Assembly (NCBI GenBank): GCA_025024175.1
Contig: QCXZ01000137.1
Location: 20,956,001-21,020,000, forward strand
Direction of reading: 5' to 3'
DNA from: Rhyzopertha dominica
Lineage: Eukaryota; Arthropoda; Insecta; Coleoptera; Bostrichidae
DNA: 64,000 bases
The notes below the pieces were generated by a model, which was not told the origin of the DNA, ran no database searches, and saw only the letters and a list, made by a program, of their open reading frames with translations. The position numbers and the translations under genes were made by a program. Positions 23,440-35,800 of the stretch are shown in pieces (the stretch's first letter is position 1; each line of letters opens with the position of its first letter).

Positions 23440-23705
23440 CATTTTAACAAGACAATGCCAGACATACTTTGGATTGCTTTGAACAAAACAAAGTCAGTTT
23501 GTTGCCTTGGTCGTCAAAATCTACCAATCTTTCATCCACTAAACACTATACTCCTTAAACGTTATAGGTAGATGACTTATCACATCCTTGAGAGACTCTA
23601 GCGGCACAACTTGGTACTGTGTAAGTAGCCCACAACAACTCTGCTGCTTGCTGGATATTAGAAAGACAAAAACAACTCATCTTGTCCGCAATCAAAGGAA
23701 ATGGT
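23440..23705 (+). pseudogene. Tc1-like transposase C-terminal relic
   Basis: After a stop, the plus strand reads QDNARHTLDCFEQNKVSLLPWSSKSTNLS, which corresponds to QDNARPHTA...[27 protein letters not shown] of Tc1-type transposases. The second catalytic Asp is present, and the NPIE glutamate is lost (SSTKH). Further along, ETLAAQLGTV and W..ILERQK.LILSAIKGNGR follow the C-terminal layout (L..L...W..I....I..LI.SM..R...VI...G). It is severely decayed, with several stops. It is a different lineage from the element at 18297, because the QDNAR/[10 protein letters not shown] wording differs. Confidence 0.5.
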
Positions 23706-25854
23706 CGTGCGGATTAACCAAACAATGAAGCAGCCTGTCTCAAAAGCGTATGACGTACAGAACAGCGATCCGTCAGAAAAAAAAAACAGTCCAAATAGAA
23801 GAGGAAAGACAATAACGTTCCTAACAAATGAAAGCACTGAAGAGACGGGGGATGCAAATAAGCATACATACTAGAGGAGACGTGGGGAGTCACTACGATG
23901 CGAGGAAAACCAGGAAGGCGTGGAAACCAGCCTAGCCACAAAAAATCTGGAAAACCATACTCGACAATACTCGACAGAAAACGCTGATGCCCTAAACCAT
24001 AAATATCCCGTAGAGCATCCTTACCCCATCTAGACCTCCAGCAAGCGAAGTAAATTAATTCTTACCAAAATCACCCAAAGGAACGTCGACACCATCATGC
24101 AAAAGCAACTTAACCAAGTTACGTGAACCACAATTCCAAAGACAAGAAAGCAATAAAAATATTGCCCTACATCTGTACACAATTGCAAAAAGCAGCTTAT
24201 CCAAAGAAGAAGAATAATACCACCGAGCTAAGCCACCGTGGACTGGTTCACAAATGTCAATAAACAGGCTTAACCAATTGCAATTGCACGAGTACTAACA
24301 AGAGTACTCTATCCACTAATTCAAATAACCATATAAAAATTGTTACAACATGTGGTGAGAAGGTTTACTACATTTAAAGAAAGCTTGAATATAGCAATAA
24401 ACATGAAAATACAGAATATATTAAGAAAGTGTGGTGCCTACGATAGCGTTTTTGAAACAAACTGTAAATAAAGTTTTTATATCGTATTAAGCGTGGCGGG
24501 AATAAAGTAGTTTAATCCCGCCACAGTATTAACTAAAATAACAAAATACATCATAAGATTAGGTCATAAGATGATTAATTTAATTGGCTAGGTTCTCTAT
24601 GCAAGAAACTTTGTATATACTGAAGTACTCGTGATTCAAATTAAGTTTCCCGTGTCCCATCAGCTGATCGTTAGTGAGTGGTTGTTAGTGAGTAGTAATG
24701 TTATATCGGTTGAGGGTGTGGTGGTACATTCGCGGATTTTTTTGCTAGATTTCAAACGAGGCTACAATTTATTTCATAATGAGCGATCGCTTTTTAGGCG
24801 AAGCGCTTTTAAATGCCTATCATTTAATCAGTGAAAATGTTATTGGAATTATTGTTATTATTCTTGCAGACGTTGGCACTGTCAGCAAATCCTCAGGAAT
24901 TCTCAGTCACAGGTACTTTTAAAGACAACACAACATAGCGGTTATTTCACATGTAATATACACTTGCAAGGTAGGATTTGAAGAGAAATCCAAGCACATT
25001 ATGCCTCCCTGCTGTTTTACAATGAGCTATTCTAAATAGAGCCAATTACAATTTTCAATTACACCTGTACTGTAATATCAAAAGCAACGCACTTATAACG
25101 TGCTCGTTTTACTATCTCTTTTCAAACTAATTTCATTGTATTATAAGATTCGCAAATTAAGTATAACTTCATGAAAAGTAAAAGGTAGTATACTGCACAA
25201 GCACTTCCAAAAGCTGGAAAACACGACCATAGACATCCATGTGTGTGCTGTCAAACTATGTACGCGCGCTTAGAATAGTTATCAAAAACGACACCAGGGT
25301 GCGCGTTGGTTAGCTGGAATCGTGAATAATGATTGTATGTGCTATGTGATTTTAGTCTGCATGGTGTTCTGAAGCAATGAATGTCAAGCGTGATTCAGGG
25401 TGAGGTTATGAACTCTATTTCGGTATTTTTTAAAGAGACCTCGGGCAGTCAGTAATTCATTACTGAAATTACAAATAAAATATTTTATTCGGTTATCATA
25501 TTTTTAGGGAACTGGGAGTACTTAAATGTCTGTACGTACATAATGGTTATTAATTATTAAAGTAAACAGGTCAAAGTTTGATGGACACGAAAGCCGAATG
25601 TAGGAAAATACCCTACATTTTCACAATCGCGTAATTATGAGTAGAAAACCTTAGAAATAGTTTGTTCGAGCAATCAAAGCACCTGTTGAGCCTTTAACTT
25701 CATTCATTCCCTTTACAAAGACGACCTACTACATAAATCAGCCATTGATTTTGTTAATGATCAGAGCATCAATCTGTTGAGTAACACGAGAACGTCATCT
25801 ACGAGGATAATGCGTGTTCGACATTTCCCCAGCTAATTCGGACTGATACGTAAA
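23706..25854. other. non-coding stretch, no supported gene
   Basis: 23700-24250 is A/C-rich on the plus strand, unlike its neighbours, and may be more transposon debris. A short hairpin at 24493-24524 has GTGGCGGGA/TCCCGCCAC arms resembling paired E2F half-sites. A frame from ATG 24779 reads MSDRFLGEALLNAY and runs into a pyrimidine-rich AG and a GTACTT, which is exon-like but unproven. The rest is AT-rich. Confidence 0.4.
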
Positions 25855-26500
25855 CGTAGGAACGTTAATAATGGACCGGCTCCCCTTCATTCAGAAAAGT
25901 GGCATCTGCTCGCTAGAATGTGCGGGGAGAGACAGTGCCCTCCGGAATATGGCGAAAGCGTCGTCCTTTTTTGGGACCACCGCACCGTAGGAATTCCGGG
26001 TCAATAATAGCCGGCACGTTCATCAACCACCTCACGCTCTACCCAGCTGGGCCAATAATGGTCATCTTACTGGCATAATCGGTAAGCACAAGTTCTGTGA
26101 TGCCGAAGTGACCTTGACCTTAACAAGCGTGCGCCTGCGCGGACCAGGTGCTGACACGCAACCGATCAATAAAACATTGTCTCTTCCTTTTCTATCCGGT
26201 CCACATGGCCAATTGCACTCTTACTTATTTCAATCGATCACCAAGGATACAAACAGTCACTTTCTAGAAACAAGTGATTAGTGAGAAACGGCCGCCTATG
26301 GTTGAGGATGTGCCCCCCCTACTCCCTCCGAGGCAAAAACGGGAGAACGACTTTCAGTTTCATTACGGGCTGCGTCTATCACTGGAAGATAAAATCAACA
26401 AGGGTAGCGGTAATTGATAAACAGTAGTCGCCCGAAATTCCAGAAAGTGGTCTTCCAGCGAGTGCTCTTAAAATACCTCTTGCTTGTGAGTAGGTAACCT
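25855..26500. promoter_or_regulatory. GC-richer block with clustered factor-like sites
   Basis: This block is distinctly less AT-rich than its surroundings and has no supported ORF. At 26109-26120, TGACCTTGACCT is two adjacent AGGTCA-type half-sites on the minus strand; it contains TCAAGGTCA, the known monomer site of Ftz-F1/NR5A and ERR receptors. Next to it lie GCGTGCGCCTGCGCGG (26127-26142), resembling an NRF1/Ewg-type alternating GC site, and an E-box CAGGTG (26145-26150). The clustering suggests a cis-regulatory element, but motif matches of this size can arise by chance. Confidence 0.3.
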
Positions 26501-27964
26501 TTTTGTACGCATCTCTTTAGTAGCGATTTATTTGAAACTTGGGAAAATAAGAGTTTGTCTTCGTTTCCCTGGCAGCGATAAAGTGCAAGATCTTATTATA
26601 CTTAATAGGCCAAAAGCATTGCTTGTTATAACTCCACTCTAATGCGACGTTAACATACCAATGCAGTAAAAAAGTAAAAATTTGCGCGTCATTCCAAACT
26701 ATGCATGACCTACCCGAACTTAATTTTTTTAAACCACATAGCATTTTTTAGTTCGCAATTATATAAGATCTGTGTTGAAAAATAAAAATCCACCTTTCTA
26801 AGTCGTTTGCTTCCATGTTAGGGACCATAATATCTGAACCGCCTTCGTAACATGTATTTATACGCACAAAACAACAAACTTCCATTACTAACAAATTATA
26901 AATGCTTGTAGAATACTTGCTCTGAAGGTAAAATTGCATATGTTCGAGAAAAATTCTTCACAACAACCAAGTGAGTATAAAGCCCGTTATCAGTGGCGAC
27001 TGATGACCCTTTGGTATAAGGAGGCTGCACCTGAATGTTTACAATGCAGTGGAGGGTTAATTGTACTATGCAATGGGCTTATTTGGCATGAGTATAGTGG
27101 TTACATTCAAGATGATAATTCCAAGAAAATCACAAAGAAATTGCAAGCTGGGTGTATTATGATTATTTCTCATGTCTTTTTAGGCCGAAGTGGAGACCAC
27201 ACATTGTAAATAAATATCTGTGGTTTTCAAATATAGTTCACAATATAACATTTTCATTTCCAAAAATTCATTTTGGTACTTATCTTTTGCTTTCCAACAA
27301 GCTGATAGCAAAAACAACTGAAACGTTATAGTATTTTAAATTAATGTAGTAAGTTTGTAGCATCTAGCGTAGAATATTATTTATTTTACCTGTATCTAAT
27401 CAGAACTAAAAACATTAACTGTACAATTTAAGGCGTCTTTTATTAGAAAGGATAATGGAAATATTCACTACACAAACCGAAGGTACCAAAAAATGAGCTT
27501 ACACACGGCTTACAAACGCCGCAAGCTGAGAAGAGCAACCGAACCGAGGCTATCCTCCCATGCCATGTTTGAAATCATGTCACAAACCTCCTGTTAGAGG
27601 CCTGATTTCACCTGCAATGTTCATATAAGCCTTCCCTCATATGCATACGTGTCACGATGGTCATCAACACAAGGGAAGTCAGCCTTCGTTACATTTGTGG
27701 TGACCTAACAATAGGGGTACATGGATAATCCGTATATTCAGAAAATAATAACGTATACCAAAACTTAATTTGTAGCAGGTGCGCCCATGCGCTCGCACTG
27801 CCTAAGAAAATTAAGAAAATAGGAATTTGGTAAATAAGCATAACCTAATTGACTAATAAAGCACGAAAACGTTGTTTTTTCATTTGCGAGTCTTTTGTGT
27901 GTTGGATTATGCGTTTTACTTGGCAAAGTTAACATTGCACAGCAGTTAAGTTCAGTGACATATT
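26501..27964. other. non-coding stretch with one unrecognised ORF
   Basis: A plus-strand frame at 26934-27209 (91 codons, ending GRSGDHTL) is unrecognised. At 26991 the word CAGTGGCGACT could be the left end of the hAT element that follows (see 29139), with a weakly matching 8-bp flank (CCCGTTAT against CCCATTGC). Other frames are short. Confidence 0.35.
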
Positions 27965-28865
27965 AGAAGAAATTGTTAAGGTCATCAGAAATGCCACGAA
28001 TTTCAATTCAAGGATAGTTAACACCGTTTATGAAAACAGAGAAAATTTCATCAAGTGTTTCCGGGAAATATGTGAAAGAACCGAAAATACAATGACTAAC
28101 AAAGAAGCGAACGGTTTACAAGAACAATGAAAGATCCAAATTTTATACTCTGGTTGGCTTTCTTTAACAAGACATTTCCTCACGTCGACGTTCTGTATAA
28201 TCACATACCGACGGTACTCAGTCGCACAAAGCAATTGCTAATTCCGAAGTAACTATAAAATATTAGATAAACAACGCGGGTAATCGAAAATGAATGGCCA
28301 ATTGACAGTACTAAACGTAAACGACGGATCGAAGACGGAAGCATTTCTGCTAAGGAAATATGCGACGTTATTGTTGCACAAATTAAAGATAGAGTCTCTT
28401 TTCGGATGCATTTAGAAGTAAAAATCCTTTTTGCGCAAAAAAGCCTATGACAGAAATTTTCCGCGCGACAAGTTTATAATGGTATTAAAGCATATCCAAT
28501 GTTGCAAAAAGAACGGCTAAGAACAGAATTAGAAATTATGTATTCCCGGCCTGATTTTATCAAATAGAAGGTGCTACTAACATTTTACAGTTTATCTTGA
28601 AAAATGAACTGGAAACCACTTTTTTGGAAATTGTAAACAACCCCCATGAACACTGCTGAAGCAGAACGTTGCTTTTTCCCACAGCAGAATGAAGACGTTT
28701 CTAAGAAATTCCATGACGAACGAAAGGTTAAATGCATTGACGTGGATGTCAATAAATCGCGATTTCGTGCATGAAATACTGCATTTTGATGGAAAAGTCT
28801 TAGACAGATTTGATTCCTTAAAAATAGACGCCTGGACTTTGCTTAAAGACTAAACCTATAATTTC
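27965..28865 (+). pseudogene. hAT transposase relic (ZMYM1-like type)
   Basis: Shifting plus-strand frames follow the C-terminal half of a hAT transposase of the kind annotated as zinc finger MYM-type 1-like. In order: NSRIVNTVYENRENFIKCF (about 28005-28060); DPNFILWLAFFNKTF with HVDVLYNHIP (about 28135-28210); ICDVIVAQIKDRVSFRMHLE (about 28360-28420); LRTELEIMYSRPDF (about 28518-28560); PMNTAEAERCF (about 28645-28675); and SRMKTFLRNSMTNERLNAL, which is the hAT dimerisation core. Several frameshifts and stops make it non-functional. The BED/zinc-finger N-terminus was not found. It lies upstream of a hAT-type terminal repeat at 29139-29151. Confidence 0.75.
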
Positions 28866-29069
28866 ATAACCGGTGCGGTGAACTGTTTCTTGTGTTCCTA
28901 AGTTAGGTGCTTCGTACTATGAAACTTGTTTATGACTTTTGTTACTTTCAATTCAATGCACGATATACTAGAAGCATTTTGATGTGCCCCGCATTTCTGG
29001 TCATGAGGTAGGTTTTTTAGGTTAGGTGTGAGGTTAATCAGTATTTATCTTTGNGCACCCCCTCTGACT

Positions 29070-29151
29070 TGAAGCACGAGCCGCCATTGATTTGTAGCAA
29101 TCAGTGGGGAGGGGCTTAGCTTCCTTTGCCTCCTCTGACGAGCCGCCACTG
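29070..29151. mobile_element. hAT terminal repeat, right end
   Basis: The complement of 29139-29151 reads CAGTGGCGGCTCG, a typical hAT end. A second inner copy of ACGAGCCGCCA lies about 60 bp inside (near 29078), as a subterminal repeat. It sits about 290 bp after the dimerisation domain of the hAT relic on the same side, so it most likely ends that element. The following 8 bases, CCCATTGC, would be one target duplication. The minus-strand frame 29034-29297 that crosses this site is not a gene. Confidence 0.5.
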
Positions 29152-29159
29152 CCCATTGC

Positions 29160-31189
29160 AATAAGGACTGCTTCTACTTCAACATATACTAGTCTTACTA
29201 CAAGTGGAACCACAAAAATTTCATAATAAAATAAATAGGTCAAAGCAATATAAACGCTGACGATACCTACATGTACTATGTAATTTGCAAAACACATTAG
29301 TCGGCGTCATAATAAAGAATATGTAAGTTATTTCCAAAATCTAAAAATACAGTGTTTTTAGAAACGCAATAATATTTATCGCGGGTATAATTTTATTATT
29401 CGCGTGCTTTTTAACACATTTCATTAGTCAATATTTTTTTTCGTTTTTAGGGAATTGCTGTTAACAAAGATAGTTTATATTATTAAGAGTTAAGGCATGT
29501 TATATACTTATAGGAATGTAGTACAAAATAGGTATCCAAATATGCAGTAAAATGATAATGTACAGTTACAATATATAAAAGTTGACCCAACAAAAATGTG
29601 CACCTAAAACCCCCGATTTCGTCCAAGTTTGGAAAAATTGCTGAAACAGGTAAATTTTAATTTGAACGGAAACAAGACTGTATCTCGGTTCAAAGTTTTT
29701 TGTTTTGCCTGTTGAAAAAATCTAAACAGCAAGAGGAGTCGGGTTTTTTTTGTTGTATGGATGTATCAAGAATTGTTATCTGCATTTTGGTTGAAGGTGG
29801 AACAATTATCATCTACCACAAAGTTTCTACTTGATTCCATAATTTATTGTCGTTCGATAATAAATTAAAAATAAAGACCCGTAACAGTTTATAGTACAGA
29901 ACAAAATTTTGACCTAACAAAACTACTATGATAATAACGTGTGCTAGGCTTTTCGCCCAAAAATATCTGAAACAACAAGTTAGGCGTCAATATGTGACTA
30001 AGTTTAATTGCGTTGCTTGTAACCGTTTCTTCCACTTTTCCCGCCGTTGATATGTCTTAACATGGTTAGATGTTATGAAAATGACTGTGTGTGATTTTCT
30101 CTACTTATTGTAAAATATTTCATTAATTTGCTTTGCAATGATGGTTTTTCGATCTGTTTCTGCGCTTTCTGTTTTGCCGTTCAATGCGCATACATTTCGT
30201 TGTAGAATTTTTTGGAAGTTCTTGCACGTTTCAGAAACCTCTAGAGTTTATCTTTTATTTTGCTAGCAGGTTATTCTTTTCAACTTAAAGTAGGGTAAGT
30301 AGATAAATTAGTAAACTAATTTGAATTCTGCGAGTCACTGAATAATTTTACCAAGTCTTCAACTAAAATACAGCAGCGTGGTAGTAGTGGATTTATATGA
30401 GTTCAAATATGGGTTATAAAAACCTGTTTCGTGGGTTGTAGCATTATTCCAAAAGCGAATCAGTGAATCAGTGAAACGACTAGTATAGGTACGTACTCAG
30501 GAACATTCTTAAAATGATAAATTTCCGACCCGTCCGGCATGCAGCTGGTATAGAGTGCGTTGGTTTATTTCAACCCAACAAAAAACAACAATGCAGCTGA
30601 AAATAGCTAGTTACTAAAACAAATAACGCTTGCGGATCGCACGTACTTTTTTATATCAAAAATAATACAGGAACCAAGCCAATAAGCATGTCGAGAAGGA
30701 CGTTGACTTCTTCATGAAATACTTGGGACGTTATTAAAATAGCTTTGCCGGCGCGCCCGCAAACTTTTCGAAATAAGTTATTGGTCCCTTAATATTCCAG
30801 CATTTCTGTGATATAGATTTTTATGGGTGAATTTTAATCAATGTGACGGATTTATTAGGTTTCCGCGGTATTATGGCTTTTAACGAATGTAAACACGGGA
30901 ATAGGTGAGTATATCCGAAGCCATAAAAATAATTTATAACGCGTGCAGAATACAATTACGGTGTTAGTTTTATGTCCACGTAGGAGGTTATTACTGGTAC
31001 GATTTCATGCCGCTACACTATGCGGCAAAGCATGGAAATTCACGTTATTCGATATACAGCTACGCTCTGTGACGGTACCTATAAACGAATAAAAATAATC
31101 ACATTGTTTTTACTAAAAAATATTGACAAAAAATGTCTATTCAATTCATGTTAGCTCTCGTGTTAGCTGGGTTTAGTTAAAAGGCATGA
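29160..31189. other. non-coding stretch, no supported gene
   Basis: AT-rich with only short frames. An isolated CCGGCGCGCC lies near 30749. No repeat copies found elsewhere in the window. Confidence 0.5.
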
Positions 31190-32860
31190 TTTGATTGATT
31201 GATTGATTAAACCAGCGTACGATCAGCATTTCTGCCACTCCCGGATATACCGCCGGGCCGGCCGTCTACGCTGGGTTGGAGGGTACATGCTGATTGCTAG
31301 TAGTGCGACTGCCTAGCGCATGTTAAGGGAATATAAGGACTGAATGGGAAGGTTATATAGGTAACATTCATATTCTTTGAATGTTTTCTTGGTGCTGTTG
31401 ATATCATTGAACCATTTCAGAGTCGCTTGATTAATTTTTTTGTACCTTGCGATTTCTTTTCTAGGCATTACTTTTCATTTTTCCCTGGCTTCTGAATTAT
31501 CCACTCTACAGTTGGTTTTCGTGTAAAGCACGGTGTCCCTCTTTTTCGTTGGTCTCCGCTTAGCTCCCAAGTCTTCCGTGTGGTTTGCCTCTTTCCTTTA
31601 GATGTGTCCCTAGTTCCTAGTATTTAATGAGTTCGATGTCGGTTTGGCTCAGCTGCATTGTTCTTCTTGTTGGAGGTCGTTTAAGGGTGCTGATATTCTG
31701 TCGGCATTTTCCATTGAGGTTTACGTTGTTCGTAGTTCTTGAACAGTTTTTTTTCCAAGCTACTTCCGAGCTTCGAGGGTAGTTTCCGTCTTTCAGGATT
31801 TTACGTACACTATTGTGTAATTTCTTATATACACTTAACTAAATACATGGAACATCACTATAGCGACCGCAACAATGGTAATAGTAACGCAAACATAAGT
31901 ACATAACACTATGACACAATGTGAATTAAACTCTTACAGTTTTATGTAGTTCTTCGATTTCTGCATCTTGTTTAGGTTTCTCTTTCATGATGATGTTGAC
32001 GTTTCCTTGTGTGATTTCATCTGTTTGTCCGATCCCTTAGTGGAGCTCTAGATGTAGTGATGATCTAGGGGATTATTCTGGAATGTGTGCATTTTTTATA
32101 TATTATAGATTAGAGATTATTTACGGCCGTGGGCTTATTTCCATGGCTTCCTGGTCTCTAGACAAAATTATCGCAATGGTTCCTTTTACTCTTTCTTTCT
32201 GGTGTTGCCTCTAAGATTTGTTCTCTCCAACTGAAGTCTTTTTGTTTCAAGTCGCTTATGAGCGCTGGGATTCTTCGGAGTTGTATTTTGATCGTAGACT
32301 TTGTACAGTTTCTTCCACGCTACTGCCTAACTGCCAGATGTTTTGTCTGATTTGATTTTTTTTTGCCTGGTTTATGTGTTATTGCTGGACAATCTTACCC
32401 CATATATCTGTTTCATGAGCCAATGTGCTGCGTAGACGGTTTCTGTACCACAATTGTGTAACTTCTTGTATACACTTGGCTAGATACACGGAAGTACTTC
32501 ACTGTAAGGATGACAACAATAACAACTACAACACGAGCACAAGGATGCAACACTAAAACACATTATTAACGAAACGTTTATGTGTGAACTGTGATTTTCT
32601 CATCTATAATGTCTGCTGTAGAGGCCATTATTTTTTCTCCTCCACAGAATCATCCTCTTTCTAGGTTATTTAGGAGTAACAAGATTCCTTCTCGTTGTCG
32701 TGCTTTTTGATATTTTGACTGTAGTTCCTTTACAATTTCTTCTAAGCTGATTCAAATCTTTGGATGTTTTGTCTGATATAACTTACAGTTGTTGCTCTTA
32801 GCTCTCTTGTATGTTTACGATGTACTTGTGTGATGTTCTCCTCATGTATGAATGGGTTTA
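31190..32860 (-). pseudogene. putative LINE relic with (GATT)n tail
   Basis: Read on the minus strand, this region ends in a GGCAGAAATGCTGATCGTAC word followed by a short (AATC)n run (31190-31208), like the simple-repeat tails of several non-LTR retrotransposons. A diverged copy of the same tail is at 37060-37100. Internally the region is duplicated: blocks around 31800-31960 and 32455-32590 align, sharing a TAAGAARTTACACAAT-type core about 655 bp apart, and fragments at 31560, 32180 and 32650 also resemble each other. Lysine-rich minus-strand frames run through it, but no reverse transcriptase motif could be read. Calling it a LINE is inference from the tail. Confidence 0.3.
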
Positions 32861-35800
32861 GTTAATAGGTTGTGATAAAATCTGGTAAAATTAATAAAAA
32901 AGTAAAAAGTATTAGCTTTATTAATCGGGCTTAGTAAATTAAAATCGATCAATTCGCCTAGCGCTCTAGGTAATGGCAGGGGCTTTCAGGCAAAGTATGA
33001 CATGACCTTCCTTGCTATTTGAAATTTTCAGATTGATAGCGACAGTGGTGCCATCGAGGATTTTGAGAAAAACGTATTGCCTGCGAAAGAAAGTCATTTT
33101 CGACGATCTCACCCGCATGCGACGTTATCCGAACCTTCTAACACGTCCATGTATATTACTACATAAACTTTTTAGCAGGAAAGGGCCAAGGCCCACACTA
33201 TATTAAGATGAAGTAAAGATGAGCCCCACTTTTTCATATATTTTTATCGATGATATTAGAAATGCAAAACGTAAATATGTATTTGTACAATTTATTCATC
33301 ATTTTTTTGTTTACATTTTTTTAATCAGTAGGAATAATGACAAAGAGGAAATGAGAAAAAATACATACAAATTAAATGAGAAGTTCGAAATAACATGCGA
33401 GGCGAACCGAAATATAACTACCTATTTTTGTGGAACGTTTGCTTTTATATTTGTCGCAAATATTCGTAGAACAAAATTTTTGCTTTTGTAGATGAAAACT
33501 GAAAATTTATTGCCATAAGCAGGCGATGGCAAAAGTCGTAATTAATTGCTGAGCAAACCTTTTCAGTTCGTAAAAATTAGATGGCAAACTGCCACAAAAT
33601 TTAACAAGATCTTTGTTTTTCATTTATTCCATTATCAATATCACATTAAAAAGAGTTTCAATTTGCCGAAATCTTCTTAGTCACCAAATTTGTAGTTGAA
33701 CTGATTTTGTAGTGGCATTAAAGTGCATTCATATAAGTTTTTCAAATGAAAACTTATTCCAGCGCCCTTTAACAACACGTTTAATGAAGAACTTGTTTTT
33801 CGTTAGGAATGTCTGTGTGCATATCAGATATTAATGTGTTTTCCCTTGAAGCTTACATTCAACGTGTTTCACTCATTATTCGGAGTACTGTTCTGTATGG
33901 TGGGCCAACACGGTAGGCTGCCTTTCGCGGATGTCACAGATTTCAGTCCTGGCGTGAAATTAAAATAATTCCGACTGTTAAGATCTTTATTTATACAGTC
34001 GCCACTAGCCGTAAGAAGATTCGTAGGCCGCTGAATTATAAATAAACTATTAACTTGAATATGAATATTTACAGCAGCATTTCAGAATTGCAATTCGTTT
34101 ATTGTACCCGCTTGCGAGTTTCTTTCCCTTCGAGGCACGCTATCCACATCATCAAAATCAGAACGAGGCCTCCAATATGCTTATCAATTGTTTTTATGAT
34201 CTCCCTCCGACCGAAGTTTTGTATTCGGCAAACTTGTCTCATAAAAAAGCTACACAGAATTCCTTCCATTTCCATCTGACGTTTAATTGAAAGTGGAGAA
34301 TGTCCCGAAGTTCTATAACATAACGTTTACTTCCGGTTTTTGTCTGGCACCGAACAGGGAAAAACAGAGGACATAAATCATTTTCCTTTCCAGAAACTAT
34401 ACAGTGAAAATAACATATTTATTTCTAAAGTCGTAAATAATGTGTTTTATGTAATATTTATTTGGCAGCGGACTTTCAACGGATGCTGGGTAGCGATTTT
34501 TTTATTTCAGCCGGACAGTTTACTGTAAATCATTCGTAACGCCAAAACGAAGCACTGACCGTATTATTGCCTTTACAAATTTCCTAAAGTACCTAATATG
34601 TTTTACGCTTGAATAATATACACCTGAAGCTTTAACAAAAAATCTTGCTGCAAACTTATAACTAGATGAAAATGAAAGATATTTAGTTATTGTATTATTA
34701 TCATATCATTGATTTTACGTAGATATATCTCAGAGTTCGAACACTTTGTAATTTTATGGTTTTTAACGAGTCTTCGGCAAAACAAATGTAAAAGAAGATA
34801 CAAAAGCTAAATGTCGTCAAATGTTTATCAACAACCACATAAAGATATTTTTTAAATAGAATATGACGAAGATGATATCAATCAAATTAAAAAATATATA
34901 TTATGTCAGTACTTATACAACAAAACACGCTGTTTTACAGCATTTCGCTTAGCAATCACTATATCATTATTATACCGTAAGTAAATCGATAAAATTGTGA
35001 AAACTTATTTCTGGTGTTCGTTTATAATTTTTTGAGTAGTTTCATAGATAGGTAGACAATTCCTCTTTTATATATAATTTTGAAAAAATTATTTGCATGA
35101 ATGATCCCGAATTCGAAAACGTCAACCTCCACCGCACGGTGGCAACCGACATGCCAATTTCCTGAACGAAGCGTCGGAACATTCGATCTCACTCTAGATG
35201 TTTCGATTGGGGTATATACGGTGAATCAGAGACAACGAAGGTGTTAATAAATCATTTAAAACCGTGTGCCTACCTGGAAGGCGATAAACAAAGCGATAAA
35301 AGTTGGAGATTTAGAGTACCAAAATTTGTTCGAGTGCGATAGTTGAATCGTGTGTTCTAGTTATTATTCCTATTGTAAATGTTGGTGTACTTCTTCTTGA
35401 GAGGTCCCTCACTCCCCACAATATATGTACACTTTGCCTAAAAGCACGTACTGCAGCATTAACAAGAATTGAATATAATGAACTCATCCATCTGTAAGTG
35501 GAAGTAAGTAATCCAGTATTAAATGTAGTTATTCCAAGCCAATTCGCACAGCTTTATTACTAAACAGAATAGCACTTTCGACCACTATAAAAGTAGTGCA
35601 ACATTGTGACCGTTTAAAGCATAAATAAAATTACATAAAACATACAGTGGTGAGAGTGATAACCATTTCTCATTATGTCACTATACAACGGTAAGTTGAC
35701 TTGGAAGAATTTTATTTAATCCTGTATTACCAAGAATTTTCTCGGAAGTATTTGACATTACCGAGACGATTACTTGGAATTGGTACGTAATTCTTTGAAT

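Noticed and set aside
29034..29297. 87-codon minus-strand frame with an SGGSSEEAKEAKPLP segment
   Set aside because: That segment is the translation of the hAT terminal and subterminal repeats, not a protein.
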